Shown here in pieces: positions 1-9,267 of a stretch of DNA of 64,000 bases. The stretch spans positions 1 to 64,000 of the forward strand of contig JAFGBR010000020.1 of the NCBI GenBank assembly GCA_016933045.1, given 5' to 3'. A model generated the notes under the pieces. The model had not been told where the DNA came from and made no database searches. It was given only the letters and a program-made list of their open reading frames with translations. Position 1 is the stretch's first letter. Every line of letters starts with the position of its first letter. The stretch is from Marinilabiliaceae bacterium (lineage in GTDB: Bacteria > Bacteroidota > Bacteroidia > Bacteroidales > Marinilabiliaceae). The position numbers and the translations under genes were made by a program.

Positions 1-1188
1 AACTATCATGTTATCATTCCATTCGAAAATGTTAATGATAAAATTATCATCCCGGTAACCATTGGGAATGAGTCATACAGATTTATGTTGGACACGGGTG
101 CTCCTTGCGCTATCTCAAGTAATATAGCTGGTAAAATAGGGTTAAAAGCAGATACAAGTGTAATTATAGCTGACCAAAGTAAGAAAGAGAAACTATACTC
201 ATTTGGTTGCATCAATAAAATTGAAATTGCAGGGATTTCTTTTGACAGTGTTCCTATAATTATAGGAAATGAATTTGGTTCGGCTTTTTCTTGTCTTAAT
301 ATAGATGGTATAATAGGAAGTAATTTATTAAGGAATTCAATTGTGCAATTCTCATATCAAAAAGGACAAATAATTCTAACTGACCAATTTAAAAAGCTTA
401 ACATTGATTCGATAAATATCTCTCCTATGATTTTAAGTGAGGACCAAAGTATTCCATTTATTCAATTTATATATTCTCCGTCGATAAAAAAGTTTAAGAA
501 AAAGATGGGGAGTTATGCAATGTTTGATAGTGGGAGTGATGATTTTATATCAATATCTTTTCATAACCTTGAATATTCTGATTCTGTAGGGTTAGCCCCT
601 AAAGTATTAGCAGAATCTTTTGGAAGTAACACATTTGGATTGCATGGAGCTGCAAAAAATTCAATCTCTTATTTACTTGACTTACCTATTTTTTCAATTG
701 GCCATTCGGTTTTCTTAAATGGAACAGCCTCTACAACAATAGGTAATTCTTCTGTTATTGGTACTCAGTTGCTAAAATATGGTACTGTCACCATTGATTA
801 CATCAATAAACAGTTCTGTTTTAAACCTAAAACTGCTGAAGAGTCAGTGATAGATGTCATAAGAAAGCGATTTCCGATTGACCCGGGTTTTAATGGAGAT
901 ACACTTGTTGTAGGTCAAATTTGGGATGATAAACTCCTCAAAGAAATTGAGGTTGGTGATAGAATACTTTCGATAAATGATATTAATACCGAAAATATAA
1001 CACCATGCGACATGATATCGGGTAATACATTTAAAAATATAGAAGAACTGACACTTCGGATAGAAACCAAAAATAAAGGAGTAATCAGTTTTACTTTAGA
1101 AAAGACGTATTTCAAGGAACAATTGAAGCGATATAAGAAAAATCAGACAATAGATTGGTACAATGTATATGGCGTTCGTAGTTTTTAG
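1..1188 (+). CDS. Retropepsin-like aspartyl protease with C-terminal PDZ domain (5' truncated)
   Basis: The reading frame is open to the first base of the window, so the N-terminus lies outside. Two aspartyl-protease half sites are visible: MLDTGAP (nt 85-105) and MFDSG about 145 residues later (near nt 520-535). The first is followed by the IDGIIGSNLL motif typical of the clan AA flap/second-glycine region. After the second lobe comes a PDZ-like stretch at about nt 880-1110 (GDTLVVGQIW, then EVGDRILSIND). This order, aspartyl protease then PDZ, is common in Bacteroidota periplasmic or surface proteins. The substrate is unknown. The next gene is a tRNA on the opposite strand. Identification rests on motifs only; signal peptide and length cannot be judged. 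Confidence 0.8.
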   Translation, partial: NYHVIIPFENVNDKIIIPVTIGNESYRFMLDTGAPCAISSNIAGKIGLKADTSVIIADQSKKEKLYSFGCINKIEIAGISFDSVPIIIGNEFGSAFSCLNIDGIIGSNLLRNSIVQFSYQKGQIILTDQFKKLNIDSINISPMILSEDQSIPFIQFIYSPSIKKFKKKMGSYAMFDSGSDDFISISFHNLEYSDSVGLAPKVLAESFGSNTFGLHGAAKNSISYLLDLPIFSIGHSVFLNGTASTTIGNSSVIGTQLLKYGTVTIDYINKQFCFKPKTAEESVIDVIRKRFPIDPGFNGDTLVVGQIWDDKLLKEIEVGDRILSINDINTENITPCDMISGNTFKNIEELTLRIETKNKGVISFTLEKTYFKEQLKRYKKNQTIDWYNVYGVRSF

Positions 1189-1206
1189 AATAAAAAAACA
1201 TTAAAA

Positions 1207-1238
1207 AAGCTGATTGTTAAACATATAACAATCAGCTT
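1207..1238 (-). terminator. Rho-independent terminator of tRNA-Cys
   Basis: A perfect 13-bp stem (1207-1219 with 1226-1238) closes a 6-nt loop. Read on the minus strand the stem runs into a U-rich tract, so it fits termination of the tRNA. On the plus strand the following bases are A-rich, so it is a weaker terminator for the protease gene. Confidence 0.75.
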
Positions 1239-1255
1239 AATAAAAAATATTAAAG

Positions 1256-1326
1256 AGGTCGGTGGCGGATTCGAACCGCCGTACGCGGTTTTGCAGACCG
1301 CTGCCTAGCCACTCGGCCAACCGACC
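1256..1326 (-). tRNA. tRNA-Cys (anticodon GCA)
   Basis: On the minus strand a full cloverleaf can be drawn: a 7-bp acceptor stem (GGTCGGT with ACCGACC), an anticodon arm with loop CTGCAAA giving anticodon GCA, and a T arm containing GGTTCGAATCC. The discriminator base is U, as usual for tRNA-Cys. The 3' CCA is not encoded, so it must be added post-transcriptionally. The length of 71 nt is normal for this isoacceptor. It stands alone, with its own promoter and terminator. Confidence 0.96.
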
Positions 1327-1345
1327 ATTATGTGCTTTGGGATTG

Positions 1346-1375
1346 CAAAAATAACAAAAAAAGTAGTTTTACAAT
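1346..1375 (-). promoter_or_regulatory. Promoter of tRNA-Cys (Bacteroidota type)
   Basis: On the minus strand TATTTTTG (1346-1353) matches the TAnnTTTG -7 consensus. It is preceded after 18 nt by ATTG (1372-1375) as a -33 element. It lies 19 bp upstream of the tRNA 5' end. Confidence 0.6.
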
Positions 1376-1456
1376 AGAATTGAAGCTTTCAATTACAAAA
1401 AAAAATCATATTTACCAGTTATCTTAAAATTGAATCTATAAATCAATTATTTACAA

Positions 1457-4400
1457 TTAAACAACAACTGGTAAAGTAAAATAAAATGTAGTTCCATTAC
1501 CTACTATTGAATCGACCCATATTTTTCCACCAAGTAATTCAACAAGTTTTTTCGATATAGCTAAACCTAAACCTGTACCTTTAAAAAACTTTAGTCCACC
1601 GGTATTTATCTTACTAAACTGCTCAAACAGTTTATCATAATCTTCCGATTTTATGCCAATACCTGTGTCAGATACAAAAAACTGGCAATAACCATCTATT
1701 AATCTATATCCGTATCGAACCTCTCCTTTATGTGTAAATTTTATAGCATTATTAATTAGATTTTGTAATACTTGTTTAAATCTTATTAAATCAGTGTATA
1801 CCAAAAGTGGTTTTTCTGTATTAATATCCAGTATAATTTTTAGGGATTCGTTTTGTTGTCTTACATAAAAACTTTGTAGCTCTTTTAATATTTGATTCAT
1901 TTCAAAACTTTGCCTATGAATATCAACCTGGTCTGCTTCAATTTTTGAAATGTCAAGTATGTCATTAATAATAACCAACAACGACTCACAATTATTCTGA
2001 ATTACATCAACAAATTCGTTTTTTTCTTCATTAGTAATAGCTTTATCTTTTAGTAAACTCGAAAACCCAATAATAGCATTCATAGGTGTTCTTATTTCGT
2101 GAGACATATTGGCCAAAAACGCAGATTTAAGTTTATCGGATTGTTCGGCTCTTTTTTTTGCTTCGTTTAGTTCCGAAGTACGTTCTTCAACTAAATTTTC
2201 CAACCTGTTTCGGTGTATTTCCAACTCTTCGTTCTGAACTGATATTTCCTCTTGTCGTTCGTGCAATTCATCATTTAACTTTTCCAGTCGAATTGTACGC
2301 TCTCTAACCATTTGTTCTAAAATTTTTTGGTTCCGCCTCAATCGCTTAATACGTTCGTAATATATTGTTAAACCAATGCTAATAATTAAAAATATTAAAA
2401 TTATTTTAAAACCCTTTGTATCCCACCATGGGGGATGAATAACAATTTTCAATTGTGTTTCTTTTCTGTCCCATTCTCCATTGGTGTTAGTAGCAATAAC
2501 TTTAAATGAATATTCTCCCGGATCAAGATTAGTATAAGTTACTTTTCTATTGTTTCCGTCGGTTGTTAACCAATTTTTATTAAATCCTTCAAGCTTATAT
2601 TTATATCTTCTGCGTTCGGGTAAGAAATAATTCAAACAAGAAAATTCCAATGAAAAAACGTTTTTATCGTATTGAAGATCAATCTTTTTCGCATAAGAAA
2701 CTGATTTTTTTAAACCTAATTCTTTTCGTAAGTCACCATTTTGTTCTACGCTTTTGTTAAAAACTTCGAAATCGGTAATAAATACTTTTGCATCTATGTT
2801 TTGCATTTGTATTTGTTCGGGATTAAATAAATTAAAACCGTTGTTACCTCCAAATATCAATTCATCATTAGATGTTTTTATTGCCGATTTTTCGTTAAAT
2901 TCTTCGCCCTGAAGTCCATCTTCTTCATCGTAATTACGAATGAAATATGAAAAATCATCAGTGGACTGTCCTGGTATAATAACCATATTTGATAATCCTT
3001 GTGTTGTCCCCATCCACAAATTCCCCCTATGGTCTTCAAGAATGGTTAGGATTACGTCAGATGCAAATCCTTCGCGTTTCTTAAAAACTCTGAATTTACC
3101 TTGTTCTCTATTTAAAAGGTTTAACCCTGATGATGTTCCAACCCAAATCCAACCTCGTGAATCTTCAATTATTGTATAAACAAAGTTTTTACTTAACGAT
3201 GTTGAATCGCCATCTTTACTCTTGTATTCAGTCCATTTATCCAATCTTTTATTGTAACTGCGTAATCCATCTACAGTCGCAAACCAAAGAACACCACTTT
3301 GGTCTTTATAAATATCAAATACTACATTTGAGTTTAATGGAGATGTTCCTATTCCTTTAATAATTTTTTTTATTTTTTCAGTTTTGCCATCAATAATATT
3401 AATTCCCCCCAATAAGGTGCCAACCCACAAATCACCATCGTTATCTTCGCATATGTCCCATACTCTGTCATCCGACAGGGATAATGGATTGTTGGGATCA
3501 TTTTTATACACTTTAAATATCCCATCTTTATACATATTTAGTCCACCAAAATATGTTCCCAGCCATAATCTGTCTTTGTTATCGCTCAGCATTCCAATTA
3601 TAACATTGGCACTAATGCTGTTTTTATAATGCTCATGTTTATATTGAATAAAAGAATTTTTTGTTCGATCGAAATAAAATAAGCCAGCTCCATTTGTTCC
3701 AATCCATATATTCCCTCTTTTATCTTCTGCAAAATTATCAATGTCGTTTATAGCTGCTGAATTATCATGTGCAGACTGGATTTGAAACAAATTAAAATTA
3801 AACAATGACTTATGATAATAACTTACGCCGTTTTTAAAAGTTCCGACCCAAATAAACCCATCATTGTCTTTATAAAGAGTTGTTATAGTATTTCCTGCTA
3901 TGCTTTTTTTGTTTAGTGGATTACTTGTAATTGTTTTTACTGTAAACGTTTTTTTATCTAACAAATTAAGTCCCCCATGGTCGGTTCCAATCCATATTAA
4001 TCCTGATTCATCTTCGCAAAAACCAGTTACGATCTCACTATTCAATGCTATTTTTGTCCCTTTTAATCCATAATAATTAAGTTTTTCCAACTTTTGGTCG
4101 AATTGGTAAAATCCTTTTGTATGATTAGCATCATACATCCAAATGTCATCATCACTATCGATAAAAATTGTAAAAAAACCATCGTAACGGTATGGCAGGG
4201 CAATTCGTTGAACAACAGCTCTCTTTTCGTTATCAATTTTTTCGAGATAACACTTATTGTTAGTTACCCAAATGTAGTTTTTCGAATCAATTGCAATAGA
4301 AAGAATTGAATCACTTGTTATATCTTCGAAACTACTTCCTTTTGAGGAGATTTTAAAAACAGAATCGTTTTTAGGATTATATTTATATAACCCAACAGCG

Positions 4401-4849
4401 GTATTTCCAACCCAAATATTACCATTCTTATCGGTTACAGCCCTAATTCGGCTTACCAATGGTATTTTGATTCTTCCTTCGAATAACGACTGGCTATGGT
4501 GAAAAACATTTGTTATTGGATCAAAAATATCCAGATAATCACCGGCCATAACCCAAATTTTACCTTTATGATCTTCGAATAAGTATGATACCGAATTATC
4601 GGCAATAGATGCTGAATCGTTTATGTTGTTCTCGTAAGTTCTGAATTTATATCCGTCAAAACGGTTTAAACCTTCAGTGGTAGCAATCCACAAAAAACCA
4701 CTTCTATCTTTCAAAAAATAATTAACATTGTTATTTGATAAACCAATATTTTTGTTAATGTTTTTAAAAAGATATACATTATCAGCTGCAAAACTTACAG
4801 AAATAAAAAAAATTAAAAAAAGATTTATATGTCCAATAAATCTCAGCAT
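1457..4849 (-). CDS. Two-component regulator propeller sensor histidine kinase
   Basis: 1130 residues. Order of parts: signal peptide (about 1-21); at least 12 Reg_prop blades of the form D-x-x-G-x-(I/L)-W-(V/I/L)-G-T, making two seven-bladed propellers (about 30-690); a Y_Y_Y immunoglobulin-like domain (about 725-790, ending near ATNTNGEWD); one membrane helix (about 813-831); a coiled coil (835-905); HisKA with SHEIRTP (phospho-accepting His917); and HATPase_c with N box NNAIKF, DTGIGI and GTGLGLAISK. Such proteins sense periplasmic ligands, often oligosaccharides in gut relatives. Unlike the classical hybrid forms it stops right after the ATPase: there is no receiver or AraC domain and no response regulator beside it. 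Its partner is therefore unknown. It is transcribed alone. Confidence 0.93.
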   Translation of the reverse strand: MLRFIGHINLFLIFFISVSFAADNVYLFKNINKNIGLSNNNVNYFLKDRSGFLWIATTEGLNRFDGYKFRTYENNINDSASIADNSVSYLFEDHKGKIWVMAGDYLDIFDPITNVFHHSQSLFEGRIKIPLVSRIRAVTDKNGNIWVGNTAVGLYKYNPKNDSVFKISSKGSSFEDITSDSILSIAIDSKNYIWVTNNKCYLEKIDNEKRAVVQRIALPYRYDGFFTIFIDSDDDIWMYDANHTKGFYQFDQKLEKLNYYGLKGTKIALNSEIVTGFCEDESGLIWIGTDHGGLNLLDKKTFTVKTITSNPLNKKSIAGNTITTLYKDNDGFIWVGTFKNGVSYYHKSLFNFNLFQIQSAHDNSAAINDIDNFAEDKRGNIWIGTNGAGLFYFDRTKNSFIQYKHEHYKNSISANVIIGMLSDNKDRLWLGTYFGGLNMYKDGIFKVYKNDPNNPLSLSDDRVWDICEDNDGDLWVGTLLGGINIIDGKTEKIKKIIKGIGTSPLNSNVVFDIYKDQSGVLWFATVDGLRSYNKRLDKWTEYKSKDGDSTSLSKNFVYTIIEDSRGWIWVGTSSGLNLLNREQGKFRVFKKREGFASDVILTILEDHRGNLWMGTTQGLSNMVIIPGQSTDDFSYFIRNYDEEDGLQGEEFNEKSAIKTSNDELIFGGNNGFNLFNPEQIQMQNIDAKVFITDFEVFNKSVEQNGDLRKELGLKKSVSYAKKIDLQYDKNVFSLEFSCLNYFLPERRRYKYKLEGFNKNWLTTDGNNRKVTYTNLDPGEYSFKVIATNTNGEWDRKETQLKIVIHPPWWDTKGFKIILIFLIISIGLTIYYERIKRLRRNQKILEQMVRERTIRLEKLNDELHERQEEISVQNEELEIHRNRLENLVEERTSELNEAKKRAEQSDKLKSAFLANMSHEIRTPMNAIIGFSSLLKDKAITNEEKNEFVDVIQNNCESLLVIINDILDISKIEADQVDIHRQSFEMNQILKELQSFYVRQQNESLKIILDINTEKPLLVYTDLIRFKQVLQNLINNAIKFTHKGEVRYGYRLIDGYCQFFVSDTGIGIKSEDYDKLFEQFSKINTGGLKFFKGTGLGLAISKKLVELLGGKIWVDSIVGNGTTFYFTLPVVV

Positions 4850-4966
4850 AAAAATGATTTAAATTGCTCATTATTAATAAATATAACATTTTTTTCCGTT
4901 TTTATGCACTGAAAAATTAAGCTATTTAAGTGTGTTGTATTAATTAGCAGATAATCATTATTAGTG

Positions 4967-5320
4967 TTATAATTCAAGTGTAACACTAACGCTTTTCATT
5001 TGACCACCTACCGGGGGGTTTATTTTTGATACTTTAACCCTTATTTTTGTTATTGAAGGGAACGTTTTCGATATTTCAGTAATTATTCGCCCGGTTATGT
5101 TTTCCAAGAGGTGCGATTTATTATACATCTGTTTTTTTACAATTTGATAAACCGAAACGTAATTAATAGCATCTTCAATTCGATCGGTTTTTATTGGAGT
5201 ATTACAATCGACTGTAAATGATATGTCAACAGTAAATTTATTTCCAACCATTTGTTCTTCTTTAAAGCAACCATGGTAAGCATAAAATTCCATTTGCTCT
5301 AACTCAATTATTCCATTCAT
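4967..5320 (-). CDS. folB: Dihydroneopterin aldolase
   Basis: 117 residues, the normal length for FolB. The enzyme converts 7,8-dihydroneopterin to 6-hydroxymethyl-dihydropterin and glycolaldehyde in folate synthesis. Visible family marks are the N-terminal FYAYHGCFKEEQ (Glu21/22), Tyr54 in INYVSVY, the LLENI substrate-binding block (Glu73) and Lys99 in VKVSKINPP. These correspond to the catalytic Glu, Tyr and Lys of characterised DHNA. It is divergent from glnS. GTP cyclohydrolase I, the first enzyme of the same pathway, lies about 2 kb away at 7266. Confidence 0.93.
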   Translation of the reverse strand: MNGIIELEQMEFYAYHGCFKEEQMVGNKFTVDISFTVDCNTPIKTDRIEDAINYVSVYQIVKKQMYNKSHLLENITGRIITEISKTFPSITKIRVKVSKINPPVGGQMKSVSVTLEL

Positions 5321-5408
5321 TTGGTGTTTATGTTAAATTAAATTGTTTTTATTGCACAAATAAAGTTATTAAAAGAGATGGATACAAGTGATTAAAAACA
5401 AAAACCGC

Positions 5409-5416
5409 TATTTTTG
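5409..5416 (+). promoter_or_regulatory. Predicted -7 box of glnS
   Basis: TATTTTTG is an exact TAnnTTTG match. A start of transcription near 5422 gives a leader of about 40 nt before the ATG at 5464 and argues against the TTG at 5437 as translation start. No clear -33 element is seen. Confidence 0.5.
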
Positions 5417-5463
5417 TCGTTGAAAAGTGATTATAATTGTTTAAATCAATTTTATACATACAC

Positions 5464-7173
5464 ATGGAAAAGGATGATGCTGTAAAAGAAAATGAAAAAA
5501 CCAATTTTATATACCAGGAAATTGATAAAGACCTGTTGGATAACAAAAACAAAGGTGTTGTTTTAACTCGGTTTCCGCCAGAGCCAAACGGTTATTTACA
5601 TATTGGTCATGCAAAATCGATTTGCCTTAATTTTGGTATTGCGCAACATTATAATGCCGGGTGTAACCTGCGGTTTGACGACACAAACCCTATTAAAGAA
5701 GATGAAGAATACGTTGATTCAATTCAGGAAGATGTAAAATGGTTGGGGTTTAAGTGGGTTGGTGAACCCAAATATGCTTCCGATTATTTTGATCAGCTTT
5801 ACCTATGGGCTGTAAAACTTATAAAAAATGGTAAAGCATATATCGACGATCAGAGTGCAGATGAGATTGCAAAACAAAAGGGAACGCCTACTGTTCCGGG
5901 TGTAGAGAGTCAGTTCAGAAATCGTTCAGTAGAGGTTAATTTAGATCTTTTTGAACGCATGAAAAATGGTGAATTTAAAGAGGGTGAAAAGGTATTACGT
6001 GCAAAAATAGATATGGCATCTCCAAATATGCACATGCGCGATCCTATCATGTATCGCATCATTCACAAGCCACATCACCGTAGCGGAAACAAATGGTGCA
6101 TTTACCCAATGTATGATTATGCACATGGACAAAGTGATTTTATTGAAGGTATAACACATTCAATCTGTACACTTGAGTTCGAGGTTCATCGCCCACTTTA
6201 TAATTGGTTTTTAGATCAGATTTTAGAGGGGGATCCTATTCCCGATGTAAGAACCAGGCAAATAGAATTTGCCCGTTTAAACCTTAATTATACTGTTATG
6301 AGTAAACGTAAGTTACTCGAATTGGTTCAAAAGGGAATTGTTGATGGATGGAATGACCCTCGAATGCCTACCATTTCAGGATTGCGGCGGCGCGGCTATA
6401 CTCCTGAATCGATTCGTATGTTTGCCGAAAAAGTTGGAGTTGCAAAACGCGACAATGTTATTGATGTTGCATTACTCGAGTTTTGTATTCGCGAAGATTT
6501 GAATAAAAAAGCAATGCGGGTTAATGCAGTGTTAGACCCTGTTAAACTGGTTATTACAAATTATCCCGATGATATGGCTGAATGGATGGAAACACCAAAT
6601 AATCCAGAAGATGAAACCATGGGCACACGTAAAATACCTTTCAGCAAAGAATTATTTATAGAAAGGGACGATTTTATGGAAGACCCTCCAAAAAAATATT
6701 TCAGACTTGGGCCAGACCGTGAAGTGCGTTTAAAAAGTGCTTACATTATTAAATGTACAAATTATATTAAGGATGCTGATGGTCGGATTAAGGAAATACA
6801 TGCTACATACGATGCAGAAACCCGGAGTGGGATGCCACAAAGTCAGCGTAAAGTTAAAGGAACATTGCACTGGGTATCGGCTAAGCATTGTTTTGAAGCA
6901 GACGTTCAGTTATACGATCGTTTGTTTATGGATCCCGAACCCGATGGGCATAAGGATATTGATTTTAAAGAGTTTTTAAATCCACAATCGCTAACTGTTA
7001 TTTCTGGTTGTAAATTGGAGCCATTTTTAAAAGATGCCAAACCATTGGATCATTTCCAATTTCAACGTATTGGATATTTTACTGTTGATTCAAAATCAGA
7101 TGGCAAAAAACTTATTTTTAATAAAACTGTTGGATTGAAAGATAGCTGGTCGAAAAATAGTCAAAAAGAATAG
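5464..7173 (+). CDS. glnS: Glutaminyl-tRNA synthetase
   Basis: 569 residues from the chosen ATG; charges tRNA-Gln with glutamine in the cytoplasm. Class I marks are the HIGH motif (residues 46-49, within [15 protein letters not shown]) and a KMSKS-type loop VMSKR (about 278-282). [14 protein letters not shown] and [19 protein letters not shown] are GlnRS hallmarks that separate it from GluRS. The C-terminal anticodon-binding beta-barrels occupy roughly residues 340-560. An in-frame TTG at 5437 would add nine residues; the ATG fits the family N-terminus (about 35 residues before RFPPEPNG) and the promoter better. A terminator follows directly. Presence of GlnRS suggests direct glutaminylation. 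Confidence 0.97.
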   Translation: MEKDDAVKENEKTNFIYQEIDKDLLDNKNKGVVLTRFPPEPNGYLHIGHAKSICLNFGIAQHYNAGCNLRFDDTNPIKEDEEYVDSIQEDVKWLGFKWVGEPKYASDYFDQLYLWAVKLIKNGKAYIDDQSADEIAKQKGTPTVPGVESQFRNRSVEVNLDLFERMKNGEFKEGEKVLRAKIDMASPNMHMRDPIMYRIIHKPHHRSGNKWCIYPMYDYAHGQSDFIEGITHSICTLEFEVHRPLYNWFLDQILEGDPIPDVRTRQIEFARLNLNYTVMSKRKLLELVQKGIVDGWNDPRMPTISGLRRRGYTPESIRMFAEKVGVAKRDNVIDVALLEFCIREDLNKKAMRVNAVLDPVKLVITNYPDDMAEWMETPNNPEDETMGTRKIPFSKELFIERDDFMEDPPKKYFRLGPDREVRLKSAYIIKCTNYIKDADGRIKEIHATYDAETRSGMPQSQRKVKGTLHWVSAKHCFEADVQLYDRLFMDPEPDGHKDIDFKEFLNPQSLTVISGCKLEPFLKDAKPLDHFQFQRIGYFTVDSKSDGKKLIFNKTVGLKDSWSKNSQKE

Positions 7174-7193
7174 ATATTATATTAATATATTTT

Positions 7194-7230
7194 AAAAAGA
7201 GGGTTTCTAATAATGAGATACCCTCTTTTT
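7194..7230. terminator. Bidirectional terminator between glnS and folE
   Basis: An 11-bp stem (7194-7204 with 7220-7230) has A-tract and T-tract flanks on both sides, so it can end transcription of the convergent glnS and folE. Confidence 0.75.
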
Positions 7231-7265
7231 AGTATTATCTCAATTTGAAATAATTAATAAGCTAT

Positions 7266-7892
7266 TTAATGTAGATTATGTCCGATAATATTAAAAAACT
7301 CTTCTCTGGTCGCTTGGTTTTTTAAAAAAGCTCCTGTAAAATCAGATGTTGTAGTAACAGAATGTTGTTTTTGAACGCCTCTCATCTGCATACACATGTG
7401 TTGTGCTTCAATTACAACAGCCACCCCTAATGGATTTAAAGTGTTTTGAATACACTCTTTTATTTGAGTAGTTAAACGCTCCTGTACCTGCAATCGTCTG
7501 GCAAAAGCCTCTACTACCCGTGCAATTTTACTTAACCCAGTAATATGATGTCTTGGAATATAGGCAACATGCGCTTTGCCAAAAAACGGTAAAATATGAT
7601 GTTCGCACATTGAATAGAGTTCAATATCTTTAACTATTACCATTTGTTGATAATCTTCACGAAACATTGCCGAGCGAATAATGGCTTCGGGATCCATTCC
7701 GTACCCCTGCGTTAAGAATTGCATCGCTTTAGCAACTCTTAAAGGTGTTTTTTCTAAACCTTCGCGATTTACATCTTCGCCAATAAGTTCTATTATGCTG
7801 TGGTAATTATCAGATAGTTTTTCAGTTACACTATCGTCAAACTTTTCAATTTTTTTGTAGCCTATTTTGCTGCCATTTAAAGTTTGTTCCAT
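7266..7892 (-). CDS. folE: GTP cyclohydrolase I (type IA)
   Basis: 208 residues. Converts GTP to 7,8-dihydroneopterin triphosphate, the first step of tetrahydrofolate and related pterin synthesis. The zinc site is complete: Cys96 and His99 in [13 protein letters not shown] and Cys167 in HMCMQMRGV. Other signatures are [17 protein letters not shown] and the C-terminal [10 protein letters not shown]. It lies 10 nt downstream of a nitroreductase gene on the same strand and is probably co-transcribed with it. With folB at 4967 the window carries two separate folate genes. Confidence 0.96.
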   Translation of the reverse strand: MEQTLNGSKIGYKKIEKFDDSVTEKLSDNYHSIIELIGEDVNREGLEKTPLRVAKAMQFLTQGYGMDPEAIIRSAMFREDYQQMVIVKDIELYSMCEHHILPFFGKAHVAYIPRHHITGLSKIARVVEAFARRLQVQERLTTQIKECIQNTLNPLGVAVVIEAQHMCMQMRGVQKQHSVTTTSDFTGAFLKNQATREEFFNIIGHNLH

Positions 7893-7902
7893 TTATCCTT
7901 TT

Positions 7903-8466
7903 TTATATAATTATATCATCTAATTTACGCTTGGGAACATGGTGTATTTGGTTAGAATCTCTCCAATATTTAAAGTCGTTGTTTTCCATTTCTTCAATCA
8001 CAATTTTTTCTTTTGGTTTTCCAAGTGCAATAACATGTACAATATGGTATTGTCCAGGTATTTCAAGATTATTTTGCAAGCCCATTCTGTTTATTGATGC
8101 TATAATGCAACCTCCAAGCCCTTTTTCTACAGCCCCTAAAAGAATACTTTGCGATGCAATGCCATCATCGCAAAAATAATTGGTCGAAATAGTTGTGTCA
8201 TTTAATAAAATAATATATGCCGAAGGATGTTCTCCTTCTTCAGGTCCATTCCATTCTGTCAAATATCCTGCCCACGATAAATTTGGGAATATTTTCATGT
8301 TAGTTTCCTCATCGGCCGATAAAAAATATTTGAGAGTTTGGGCATTTCGTGCTGAGGGAGATAAGCGTGCTAAATCAACCAATTCAGCTAATGTTGATTT
8401 GTCAATTTTTTCGTTTTGATAAAAACGTCGATAACTTCGGTTATTGCGAATGAGATCTTTTATCAT
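7903..8466 (-). CDS. Nitroreductase family FMN-dependent oxidoreductase
   Basis: 187 residues, a full-length small nitroreductase-fold protein. The FMN-phosphate contacts are seen at the N-terminus (RNNRSYRRF) and in LARLSPSARNAQ. The C-terminal half has GAVEKGLGGCIIASINR and VIALGKPKE, both typical. Members reduce nitro compounds, quinones or flavins with NAD(P)H as soluble dimers; the physiological substrate here cannot be read from sequence. It is the first gene of a likely two-gene unit with folE (10-nt gap). Confidence 0.85.
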   Translation of the reverse strand: MIKDLIRNNRSYRRFYQNEKIDKSTLAELVDLARLSPSARNAQTLKYFLSADEETNMKIFPNLSWAGYLTEWNGPEEGEHPSAYIILLNDTTISTNYFCDDGIASQSILLGAVEKGLGGCIIASINRMGLQNNLEIPGQYHIVHVIALGKPKEKIVIEEMENNDFKYWRDSNQIHHVPKRKLDDIII

Positions 8467-8516
8467 TATCGTTTTTTTTTTATTGGCCGAAAGGTAATAA
8501 AAATGATTTCAGAAAG

Positions 8517-8549
8517 AAAAAACCTCAAAGTCGTTAGTGAATTTGAGGT
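8517..8549 (-). terminator. Terminator downstream of Fe-type superoxide dismutase
   Basis: An 8-bp stem (8522-8529 with 8542-8549) is followed on the minus strand by a run of Ts. It separates sodB from the nitroreductase-folE unit. Confidence 0.65.
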
Positions 8550-8570
8550 CTATAAATTAAAAATTCATTT

Positions 8571-9146
8571 TCAATATCTCGATTCAACTATGTCCCAATT
8601 AATTAATTTCCAAAATGAGGATATATAATCTGGTCTTCTGTTCTGATAATCGAGATAATAAGCATGTTCCCATACATCAATAGTTAAAAGAGGAATATCG
8701 CCTTTTGTTAAAGGACAACCTGCATTACTCTCTTTTGTAATTTCTAATTTTCCGTTTTCTTTTTTCACAAGCCAAGCCCAACCTGAACCAAATTGCGTTG
8801 CAGCAGCTTGTGCAAATTGATTCTGAAAGGCTTCAAAAGAGCCAAAGTTTTCTTCAATTGCAGTGGCTAATTCTCCCTGTGGTTTACCTCCTCCATTAGG
8901 AGATAGCGATTGGAAATAAAATGTATGATTCCATACTTGAGCTGCATTATTAAAAATACCGCCATCTGACTTTATAATGATATCCTCTAGCTTAGAATTC
9001 TCAAATTCAGTACCGGCAATAAGATTATTTAGGTTGTTAATATAAGCCTGATGGTGTTTCCCATAGTGGAATTCAATTGTTTTTCGGGAAATAACTGGTT
9101 CTAGTGCATCTGCTTCGTAAGGAAGTTTAGGTAATTCAAATTTCAT
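8571..9146 (-). CDS. sodB: Superoxide dismutase, Fe-type signature
   Basis: 191 residues, cytoplasmic; disproportionates superoxide. Metal ligands are His27, His74, Asp157 and His161 (last two in [12 protein letters not shown]). The second-sphere glutamine is supplied from the N-terminal half (Gln70 in NNAAQVWNH) while the position in SNAG is alanine (Ala142). That pattern is diagnostic for iron-type enzymes, so metal use is inferred as Fe (cambialistic use is possible). It is adjacent to and co-oriented with a Mn-type paralogue, with a terminator between them. A TATATTTA box at 9202-9209 (one mismatch) may be its own promoter. Confidence 0.93.
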   Translation of the reverse strand: MKFELPKLPYEADALEPVISRKTIEFHYGKHHQAYINNLNNLIAGTEFENSKLEDIIIKSDGGIFNNAAQVWNHTFYFQSLSPNGGGKPQGELATAIEENFGSFEAFQNQFAQAAATQFGSGWAWLVKKENGKLEITKESNAGCPLTKGDIPLLTIDVWEHAYYLDYQNRRPDYISSFWKLINWDIVESRY

Positions 9147-9214
9147 ATTAAATGATTTTAATGTTTTATAGTTAATAACTCATTTTATTAAGTAATTGTT
9201 CTAAATATAATTAT

Positions 9215-9250
9215 AAAAAAAGGGATGCTGAAAAATAACATCCCTTTTTT
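9215..9250 (-). terminator. Terminator downstream of Mn-type superoxide dismutase
   Basis: A 12-bp stem (9216-9227 with 9239-9250) with A/T tracts lies 18 nt after the sodA stop codon. It makes sodA and sodB separate transcription units. Confidence 0.75.
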
Positions 9251-9267
9251 AAAATACATAAAACACA

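Noticed and set aside
5437-5463. Longer TTG start for glnS (and similar TTG extensions at 12983, 41610 and 45825)
   Set aside because: In each case a downstream ATG fits the family N-terminus or signal peptide better, and TTG starts are rare.
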